NCBI GenBank assembly: GCA_003158495.1
Contig: PMJT01000224.1
Location: forward strand, 1-5,212
DNA from: Chloroflexota bacterium
GTDB lineage: Bacteria > Chloroflexota > Limnocylindria > Limnocylindrales > CSP1-4
Length of the DNA stretch: 5,212 nt
Reading direction: 5' to 3'
The notes beneath the pieces were generated by a model. The model ran no database searches and was not told the DNA's origin. It saw nothing but the letters and a program-made list of their open reading frames with translations. A program made the position numbers and the translations under genes. Positions 1 to 5,081 of the stretch are shown one piece after another. How positions within the stretch are numbered: the first letter of the stretch is position 1; every line of letters begins with the position of its first letter.

Positions 1-1
1 C

Positions 2-511
2 GACTACATCTTCCGCTGGCTGGGATCCCGCTTCCTTCCCCCGGAAGACCGCGCCACCCTCGGTCTGGTCGACCGATCGGCTAACGCTGAATCCTCGATC
101 CAGCCGCTAAACCTCGGCCTCGGCGGGCCCTCGACTGGAATCGCCGGGACGTCAGGGAGTGGCTCTTCGCCCGCCGCCGGGCCGGCTTCGGCATGGGGTG
201 GCGATGCCGCCTCCGAGGAGGCGGCGCCTCCGGCACCAACCGCAACAGCGACCACGCCCCCCGCCAGAGAGTGGCCGAACGACTCCCCCCGCTCAGAGGC
301 CGTATCCACCAACGGCAACGGGCATTCCAACGGCAACGGCAAGAGCGGCGCCCCTCGCGTCACCCTCGGCAACCTAGGCATCGGCAAGGCCCAGGTCACC
401 TTCACCAGCCAGGCCGACGCCCCCAGCTGTGCCGAATGTGGCTCGATCATGGTCCGCAACGGGTCTTGCTATAAGTGCCTCAACTGCGGTTCCACGAGTG
501 GATGCAGTTGA
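2..511 (+). CDS. nrdJ: Vitamin B12-dependent (class II) ribonucleotide reductase, C-terminal part
   Basis: The frame is open from the window edge and encodes the last 169 residues; the start lies outside. It opens with DYIFRWLGSRFL, a sequence typical of adenosylcobalamin-dependent class II reductases near the end of the catalytic barrel. A low-complexity Ala/Pro/Gly/Ser linker follows (about residues 30-120), including two NGNG repeats. The end is the characteristic Cys-rich tail: C143-x2-C146, then MVRNG, then C156-x2-C159-x2-C162 and C168 next to the terminus. In this family such tails bind metal and/or relay electrons that re-reduce the active-site cysteines. The enzyme converts ribonucleotides to deoxyribonucleotides in the cytoplasm. 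It reads as a chromosomal housekeeping gene and marks the left border of the accessory region. The stop is TGA. Identification is firm; only the linker is unusual. Confidence 0.93.
   Translation, partial: DYIFRWLGSRFLPPEDRATLGLVDRSANAESSIQPLNLGLGGPSTGIAGTSGSGSSPAAGPASAWGGDAASEEAAPPAPTATATTPPAREWPNDSPRSEAVSTNGNGHSNGNGKSGAPRVTLGNLGIGKAQVTFTSQADAPSCAECGSIMVRNGSCYKCLNCGSTSGCS
309..339 (+). repeat. Short direct repeat in the nrdJ linker
   Basis: Two exact 13-base copies of CCAACGGCAACGG lie at 309-321 and 327-339, with a period of 18 bases. They encode the neighbouring hexapeptides TNGNGH and SNGNGK, a flexible Asn-Gly linker. This is a coding microrepeat, probably expanded by slippage, and not a mobile or regulatory element. 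Confidence 0.8.
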
Positions 512-581
512 AGGGTCCCTACACTCCAGCAGCCGGCCCAACGCCCAGTCGACTGGAGCTGTCACCGGGTCAAATGGTACT

Positions 582-607
582 CGACCTGACGGCGCATAAT
601 CAGGTCG
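582..607 (+). promoter_or_regulatory. 8-bp inverted repeat upstream of the TIR gene
   Basis: CGACCTGA (582-589) and TCAGGTCG (600-607) are perfect reverse complements separated by 10 bases. The space between the arms plus the first base of the right arm contains CATAAT (595-600), which resembles a -10 box. I find no convincing -35 hexamer 16-18 bases upstream. No T-run follows, so an intrinsic terminator for nrdJ is unlikely. It may be an operator or an mRNA hairpin controlling the TIR-caspase-SLOG genes. Confidence in the repeat is high; confidence in a function is low. Confidence 0.35.
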
Positions 608-736
608 GTGAAGGAACCCGTGCTTGGCAAGGTGCTCCGGCTCCTGTTCGGGGCCGGCGACCAGCGTTCGCGCGCCAAGAAGACGGGCCGGAGCACGACT
701 AGAAGAGTTGGGCATACCGCACGACGCTTGACTGCC

Positions 737-743
737 AGGAGGG
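737..743 (+). promoter_or_regulatory. Ribosome binding site deciding the TIR start
   Basis: AGGAGGG lies 8 bases before the GTG at 752. It is the strongest Shine-Dalgarno sequence in the 512-770 interval. It favours starting the TIR protein at 752 over the in-frame GTG at 608, which has only a weak AGG upstream. Confidence 0.7.
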
Positions 744-751
744 CTAAGAGG

Positions 752-1135
752 GTGGCGACTCGAGTGTTCATGAGTTATGACTACGACCACGACGATGACC
801 TTAAGAATGCACTGGCAGGCCAAGCCAAGCTGCCGGACTCTCCGTTTGAGATAAGTGACTGGTCTATCAAGGATGCATCTGCTGACTGGAAGCAGAAGGC
901 GCGAGAGCGCATCCGGCGATGCCAGGTCGTTACGGTCATCTGTGGCTACTACACGGACACAGCGACCGGAGTCAGTGTGGAAGTCGGTATTGCCCAAGAA
1001 GAAGACAAACCGTACTTCCTACTTCAGGGTCGAGCTAATGGCACGTGCGTGAAGCCCAAAGCCGCGAAGTCATCCGACAAGATATACACCTGGACTTGGG
1101 ACAACCTCAAGAAGCTCATAGGCGGCGCTCGATAG
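752..1135 (+). CDS. Small TIR-like domain protein (Thoeris-type candidate signal synthase)
   Basis: This 127-residue protein is a single TIR-like domain. Strand A reads TRVFMSYDYDHDDD (residues 3-16). A helix and a strand-loop segment with the SDWSIKD motif (35-41) follow, then a helix rich in charge (46-57), the hydrophobic strand VVTVICG (59-65), and GVSVEVGIAQEEDKPYF (73-89). E77 sits where NADase TIRs carry the catalytic glutamate. The end, WTWDNLKKLIGG, is typical of the MTH538/DUF1863-like TIR group that includes ThsB. Known relatives cleave NAD and make cyclic ADP-ribose-type signals during phage infection; that activity here is inferred. The caspase gene begins 10 bases downstream. 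GTG 752 is chosen because of the AGGAGGG site and because the domain starts there. The frame stays open back to GTG 608, adding 48 residues of which 16 are Lys or Arg, so a longer form is possible. Confidence 0.82.
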   Translation: MATRVFMSYDYDHDDDLKNALAGQAKLPDSPFEISDWSIKDASADWKQKARERIRRCQVVTVICGYYTDTATGVSVEVGIAQEEDKPYFLLQGRANGTCVKPKAAKSSDKIYTWTWDNLKKLIGGAR

Positions 1136-1139
1136 CGGC

Positions 1140-1145
1140 AGGGAG
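1140..1145 (+). promoter_or_regulatory. Ribosome binding site of the caspase gene
   Basis: AGGGAG directly abuts ATG 1146 but lies 6 bases before GTG 1152, which is normal spacing. The real initiation codon may therefore be GTG 1152, removing only two residues (Met-Asp). The site follows the TIR stop codon by four bases, which fits coupled translation. Confidence 0.45.
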
Positions 1146-2096
1146 ATGGACGTGAGACGCGCCCTTCTGGTCGGAATCGACGAGTATGCTTTCGGCCCCC
1201 TGACAGGTTGCGTTGCCGATGCCTCAGCAATGCGGGATCTGCTTGAACGCAACGCAGATGCGTCCCCTAACTTTGATTCTGAGTTGCTAAGCGGCCCCCC
1301 GGTCACAGTGACGCGGGCGCTGTTGCGAGAGAGGATCGAGCGTCTATTCGAACAGCCCGCCGATGTTGCCCTGTTCTACTTCTCGGGGCATGGAACCGTG
1401 AACAACCTCGGTGGATACCTCGTGACCCAAGATGCCAGCCGGTATGACGAGGGCGTTCCGATGAACGACATCTTGGCATTGGCCAATCAGTCTCCGGTTC
1501 GCGAGGTCGTGGTCATCCTCGATACATGCCACAGTGGGGCTCTGGGTCAACTTCCGGTGATCAACAACCAAGCTGGACTGAGGGAGGGGCTGTCGGTGCT
1601 TGCCGCGAGCCGCGCGGGCGAGTCTGCGGTAGAAGCCGGCGGCCGCGGACTCTTCACCACGCTGGTTTGCGACGCGCTCGACGGTGGCGCGGCGGACGTG
1701 CTCGGAAATGTCACTGCCGCGGCCGTCTATGGCTACGTCGATCAGGCCCTCGGGGCCTGGGACCAGCGTCCCTTGCTCAAGTCGCATGTGGCCAAGCTGA
1801 CGGCACTCCGACAAGACCGTCCGGCCGTTCCACTCTCAGAGCTGAGGCAGCTACCCACGTGGTTCCCTGAACCAAGGGCTGCGATGAAGCTAGATCCCTC
1901 GTTCGAACCAACTACAGTCGGCCACGATCCAGACAAAGCGGCAGTTTTCGAGGTACTCCAGCGATGCCGGGCTGCCAAGTTGGTCGAGCCAATCGGCGAG
2001 GCCCATATGTACTATGCGGCCATCAACTCACGAGCATGCCAACTCACGGCCCTCGGCCGGTATTACTGGCACTTAGCGAATGAAGGACGCATATAG
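1146..2096 (+). CDS. Caspase-like (peptidase C14/metacaspase-type) protease with C-terminal domain
   Basis: This is a 316-residue protein. The caspase fold begins at once with RRALLVGIDEY (4-14), followed by LTGCVADASAMRDLL (19-33), the usual metacaspase-type second motif. The catalytic histidine is H82 in FYFSGHGTV (77-85). The catalytic cysteine is C128 in VVILDTCHSGALG (122-134). Both are intact, so the protease should be active. The p10-like part runs to about residue 215. After a linker, residues 249-316 form a separate domain that starts DPSFEPT, contains HMYYAAINS and LTALGRYYW, and recurs, as I recall it, at the ends of other bacterial caspase proteins. In TIR-caspase (type IV Thoeris) systems a TIR-made cyclic nucleotide activates the protease, which then degrades cell proteins and stops phage growth. 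Position between the TIR and SLOG genes supports that role. ATG 1146 is given, but GTG 1152 is equally likely. Confidence 0.9.
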   Translation: MDVRRALLVGIDEYAFGPLTGCVADASAMRDLLERNADASPNFDSELLSGPPVTVTRALLRERIERLFEQPADVALFYFSGHGTVNNLGGYLVTQDASRYDEGVPMNDILALANQSPVREVVVILDTCHSGALGQLPVINNQAGLREGLSVLAASRAGESAVEAGGRGLFTTLVCDALDGGAADVLGNVTAAAVYGYVDQALGAWDQRPLLKSHVAKLTALRQDRPAVPLSELRQLPTWFPEPRAAMKLDPSFEPTTVGHDPDKAAVFEVLQRCRAAKLVEPIGEAHMYYAAINSRACQLTALGRYYWHLANEGRI

Positions 2097-2099
2097 GGC

Positions 2100-2585
2100 G
2101 TGAAGGTTGGAATCACCGGCCACCAACGGCTAGACCGTGGCTCGGGCTGGACGGTGATCCGCGAGGATCTGCGGCAACAGCTTCGCGCTATCCCTCGACC
2201 GTTGATCGGTTTGTCATCCCTCGCGGTGGGCTCAGACCAGTTGTTTGCCGGGGAGATACTCAGAATTGGCGGAGATCTCGAGGCCGTCGTCCCCTTCCCC
2301 GGCTACGAGCGATTGCTCGATGGCAGAGGCCTCGTCTCCTTCCGGCGGTATATCGCGCGGGCCAAGCAGGTAGTGGTCCTTGAGCCTAGGGCGACAAATG
2401 AGGAGTCCTTCTTTGAGGCCGGGAAGTACATCGTGGACCATGTAGACCTACTTCTCGGAATTTGGGATGGCTTGCCCGCTGGAGGGCTAGGTGGAACAGC
2501 CGACGTGATCGTGTATGCGAGATCAATCGGCCGGGACACAATCGTGATCGATGCAGCCTCGTGGCGAATCCACGACGATAAGTAA
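2100..2585 (+). CDS. Stand-alone SLOG (LOG/DprA-like Rossmann) domain protein
   Basis: This 161-residue protein has a nucleotide-binding Rossmannoid fold. It begins MKVGITGHQRL (1-11), then SSLAVGSDQLFA (39-50), the Gly-Ser-Asp turn seen in SLOG proteins. Later come VVPFPGYERL, the acidic stretch NEESFFEAG, and LLLGIWDG (117-124) followed by GGTADVIVYA (131-140), the phosphate-loop-like signature of this superfamily. SLOG domains include cytokinin-activating LOG enzymes, DprA, YpsA and the signal-sensing half of ThsA, where they bind a nucleotide made by TIR proteins. No partner domain is fused here. It starts at GTG 2100, three bases after the caspase stop, so it is almost certainly co-transcribed and coupled. 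It may sense, sequester or process the TIR product; which of these cannot be told from the sequence. The last codon lies 18 bases from the end of the opposing SIR2 gene. Confidence 0.8.
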   Translation: MKVGITGHQRLDRGSGWTVIREDLRQQLRAIPRPLIGLSSLAVGSDQLFAGEILRIGGDLEAVVPFPGYERLLDGRGLVSFRRYIARAKQVVVLEPRATNEESFFEAGKYIVDHVDLLLGIWDGLPAGGLGGTADVIVYARSIGRDTIVIDAASWRIHDDK

Positions 2586-2603
2586 AGCCAGACGTCTCGG
2601 CTC

Positions 2604-3914
2604 TCAAGCTCCAACGGAGAGCGCTCGAAAGAAAGCGGCTGCGTCAGCCTCGATGGCTGTCATGTTCCATTCATTCAGGACCCGAGACCGGGCGAACGGC
2701 GACAAATGCGGAACAACAAAGAATCCCTTCGACTGGGGGCGAGCATCCGCAAGGAGCCGAAGCACACTGGGGTCGCGGAGCGAATGGCCAACGACGACCA
2801 AGACGCTGCGACTGAGGATATCCACTAGCGATCCGTACAGCCCCGGCCGACCTCGGGCAAGAGTGACGAGATCTCGTTCCGAGAGGACGAGGGACTCAGG
2901 CTCGTCTATGCTCCCATGAAGCTTCACCACGGCCCGTTCGGCGAGTGGTCCAACCATTTCCGTGGAGACAGTCACATGGCCCGTCTGCTCGGACTGTGCC
3001 GCAACCTCGAACAGTGTGTCGTAGTTCGTCGTGACGATTCGGTCAAACACGCGCACAGCGGCCAAATGAGCGTCGGTCGGCGTCAAGCCTTGAGGAGGGC
3101 TCAGCATTCCTCGGATGACACCCACAACTGCCTCTCGGTTTCGAGCGACTTCGAGGTCGCTTGCCAGCCTAGCGAACACACCGGCTGCCGAGTCCGCCTC
3201 GTAGGTAGGATCGCTCCGCCGCAACTCCTCGGCCATTCGCTCGGCCAACGCGGCGGCCGACGGCATTCCGGCCGAGAGCGAGAGGCCTGCCCCGGCCAAT
3301 AGCACCGCCTTACGGTCCGCCACAGCATCAGCCAGCGCCCGGGGGATGACGGGTTCCACCGATTGGCTCGGCTCCGCGCGGGCCGCCAACGCGGCCAGAG
3401 CGACCGTCGTCGCGGCGCTCCGCCCTGCAACTCGTCTCTTGCCATACCCGTCCGTCAAGAACCCGACGATCGCCCGGCCGACTGACCTTGCGAGGTCATC
3501 GGCTAGGTCGAACTCGCTCTTGTAGGAACCGCTCTCCCAGTCGGCGACCTCCTTCCTGAATCGGTCTCGCGAGGTCTCCTCCTCTGATGGCGCAGAGTCT
3601 CGATATTCGAGTCGTTTGAAGAAGGCGAGTATCGGCAGCCCGCTCGCGAGCGCTTGTCGATACTCCAGGTGCGTGACGGAAAGCTCCTGACCTGGGGTAA
3701 GGCTTCCATATCGCTCGCCAAGAATCAGAACAAGCACATCGCTCGATTCGATCTCCTCCAGGATGACGTCCCATGAGTTCGAGGGCCGGGCGGTCCATCC
3801 CTCAGCGTTTACAGGCTCGAGGTTGAAATCAATCAGGCGGTCGCACACCGCCTTTCGTTCGTTGGCCAGGTCTCGCATGGTGCTACTGACAAACACTCGT
3901 AGCTTTCGGCTCAT
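2604..3914 (-). CDS. DUF4062-SIR2 fusion protein, probable NAD-depleting effector
   Basis: This is a 436-residue, two-domain protein. Residues 3-100 are DUF4062, a TIR-like Rossmannoid domain: RKLRVFVSSTMRDLANERKAV, then SDVLVLILGERYGS (58-71) and SVTHLEYRQAL (79-89). Charged and linker segments lead to a SIR2-like domain (about 190-436) with GAGLSLSAGMPS (208-219), TTNYD (295-299), KLHGS (331-335) and GHSLRDPSV (376-384). N297 and H333 match the positions of the catalytic Asn and His of SIR2 NADases such as ThsA, so NAD hydrolysis is plausible. In defence systems such domains cause abortive infection. The start is set at ATG 3914, which overlaps the upstream stop as ATGA; a TTG at 3941 is possible but has no good ribosome site. 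It is the last gene of the minus-strand cluster. DUF4062 probably senses or oligomerises; that is inference. Confidence 0.88.
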   Translation of the reverse strand: MSRKLRVFVSSTMRDLANERKAVCDRLIDFNLEPVNAEGWTARPSNSWDVILEEIESSDVLVLILGERYGSLTPGQELSVTHLEYRQALASGLPILAFFKRLEYRDSAPSEEETSRDRFRKEVADWESGSYKSEFDLADDLARSVGRAIVGFLTDGYGKRRVAGRSAATTVALAALAARAEPSQSVEPVIPRALADAVADRKAVLLAGAGLSLSAGMPSAAALAERMAEELRRSDPTYEADSAAGVFARLASDLEVARNREAVVGVIRGMLSPPQGLTPTDAHLAAVRVFDRIVTTNYDTLFEVAAQSEQTGHVTVSTEMVGPLAERAVVKLHGSIDEPESLVLSERDLVTLARGRPGLYGSLVDILSRSVLVVVGHSLRDPSVLRLLADARPQSKGFFVVPHLSPFARSRVLNEWNMTAIEADAAAFFRALSVGA

Positions 3915-4243
3915 GTCCAAGGCACCGTCGTCGAGGCCCAAATCGTGGCGATGGTGGCGCGGAAGGGGCGGATGCTTTGGGGCAGCGGGGCCGTCGCGGA
4001 GACACCGCCTACGGTGGTTTGAGGTACGACCTCGCAGTCACTGCCGGTCAGGCGCCAGGCGACGCCGCAGCAGAGCACCTCGGCCGGGCTCTGCCAGCTC
4101 TCGTCGCCGTGCGGCTCCGGTATTAACGTCCGGCATTCTGCAGGCCATTCAATACTGAATTCCGCGTCGTCAGAATCGAAGGCGACTCGATCAGCCGGGG
4201 CAGGCTTCGGAATCAGGCGGGCCAATTCAAGTTCTAGGCCCAT
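3911..4243 (-). CDS. Unrecognised 110-residue protein between channel and SIR2 genes
   Basis: I do not recognise this protein. It begins MGLELELARLIPKPAPADR and continues with an acidic stretch around FDSDDAEFSIEW, a CRTL segment, a Cys-Cys pair in VLCCGVAW, and a Ser/Thr/Ala-rich C-terminal third. No signal peptide or membrane span is evident. Three observations argue that it is real: GGAGG (4250-4254) sits 6 bases before ATG 4243, the start overlaps the end of the channel gene by 17 bases, and its TGA overlaps the SIR2 gene ATG as ATGA. An alternative ATG at 4258 would add five residues but would lose this ribosome site. The arrangement suggests translation coupled to both neighbours and a role with one of them, perhaps as an adaptor, immunity or sensor subunit, but nothing in the sequence names one. 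A chance reading frame cannot be fully excluded. Confidence 0.6.
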   Translation of the reverse strand: MGLELELARLIPKPAPADRVAFDSDDAEFSIEWPAECRTLIPEPHGDESWQSPAEVLCCGVAWRLTGSDCEVVPQTTVGGVSATAPLPQSIRPFRATIATIWASTTVPWT

Positions 4244-5081
4244 TGGCAGCCTCCGCATTCAGGATTCGCCGCTTCGCAGCCTCGAACTCCTCGTCCGTCA
4301 AAGCCCAACCCTCGTGCAGCACCGCCAGCCGCTCCAACTCCCCCGCCAGTGACGTGTCCGGCCCGTGGTGGCTGTCGCGGGACAGTAGGTAGCTCGTGAT
4401 CGTCGCCGTGATCGCCCCAAACAGCCCAATTCCGAGGAGCATCAGGGCCATGGCGGCGAGGCGGCCTTCGGTGGTGACGGGGGTGACGTCGCCGTAGCCG
4501 ACGGTGGTCAGGGTGACGACGCCCCACCAGAGCGCGTCGAAGGGGTTGTCGACGGCCTTGTTGATGCCGTGCTCGGCGATGTACATCCAGGCCGAGCAGA
4601 GGGCCATGACGCCGAGCCAGGCGAGCAGGAGCCAGGCGAAGCCCTTGTGTCGAGCCAGGCCGTTCAGGTGGAGGCCGGCTCGATAGATGCCGGCGAAGGC
4701 CCGAACGAGTCGAAGCAGCCGAAGGAGCCGCAGCGGGCGGGCGATCCGGATCGGCGGCGCGAGGGCGATGACGTCGATCCAGTGGCCCTTGAGATAGTCG
4801 AGCCGGCTGCGGGCGGCGAGGATGCGCGACCCGAATTCGAGGACGAACAGGCCGGTCAGGACGAGTTCGGCAGCGTTGATCTCGGGTCGATCGGCGGCGG
4901 CCTGCTGGATGTCATCGACGATGAAGCCGAGCGCGACGTACACGATCGCGAGCGCGGCCATCGCCAACTCCCACGCCACCTCGTGCGTGACGAACCAGGC
5001 GTTGAACGCGTCGCGACGCCCGGCGCGCGCCAAAGCGTCGCCAATCGACGGCGCGGCACTCCGTATCGCGATATCCCCCAT
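4227..5081 (-). CDS. Voltage-gated potassium channel with SHOCT-like C-terminal tail
   Basis: This 284-residue inner-membrane protein has the six-helix Kv plan. S1 lies near 36-55, S2 near 71-89, S3 near 101-109. S4 carries arginines at exactly every third position, R112, R115, R118, R121, R124 and R127, a complete voltage-sensor pattern. S5 lies near 148-169. The pore helix and filter read LWWGVVTLTTVGYGD (184-198), with TVGYGD giving potassium selectivity, and S6 spans about 208-232. The cytoplasmic tail (244-274), SLAGELERLAVLHEG then LTDEEFEAAKRRIL, matches the short SHOCT motif, often an oligomerisation or membrane-protein tail. No KTN/RCK or cyclic-nucleotide-binding domain is present. 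ATG 5081 has a modest GGGGTAGG upstream. The end overlaps the next gene by 17 bases. It may be an ordinary ion-homeostasis gene or part of a defence operon; gene order alone suggests the latter. Confidence 0.92.
   Translation of the reverse strand: MGDIAIRSAAPSIGDALARAGRRDAFNAWFVTHEVAWELAMAALAIVYVALGFIVDDIQQAAADRPEINAAELVLTGLFVLEFGSRILAARSRLDYLKGHWIDVIALAPPIRIARPLRLLRLLRLVRAFAGIYRAGLHLNGLARHKGFAWLLLAWLGVMALCSAWMYIAEHGINKAVDNPFDALWWGVVTLTTVGYGDVTPVTTEGRLAAMALMLLGIGLFGAITATITSYLLSRDSHHGPDTSLAGELERLAVLHEGWALTDEEFEAAKRRILNAEAANGPRT
4250..4254 (-). promoter_or_regulatory. Ribosome binding site of the 110-residue protein
   Basis: Read on the minus strand, GGAGG is followed by six bases and ATG 4243. 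It lies inside the last codons of the channel gene, so the downstream gene is probably translated by ribosomes finishing the channel. It selects ATG 4243 over ATG 4258. Confidence 0.6.

Noticed and set aside
524..558. CTCCAG...CTGGAG hairpin as a terminator for nrdJ
   Set aside because: The stem is only 6 bp with a loop of 23 bases and no T-run follows, so it cannot be supported as an intrinsic terminator.
374..997. 207-residue minus-strand reading frame opposite the nrdJ end and the TIR gene
   Set aside because: It lies antisense to two well-supported genes, shows no recognisable motif, and spans the boundary between them.
2551..3302. Plus-strand reading frames (122 and 128 residues) opposite the SIR2 domain
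   Set aside because: They are antisense to strong SIR2 motifs, with Arg/Ser-rich composition typical of shadow frames in high-GC DNA.
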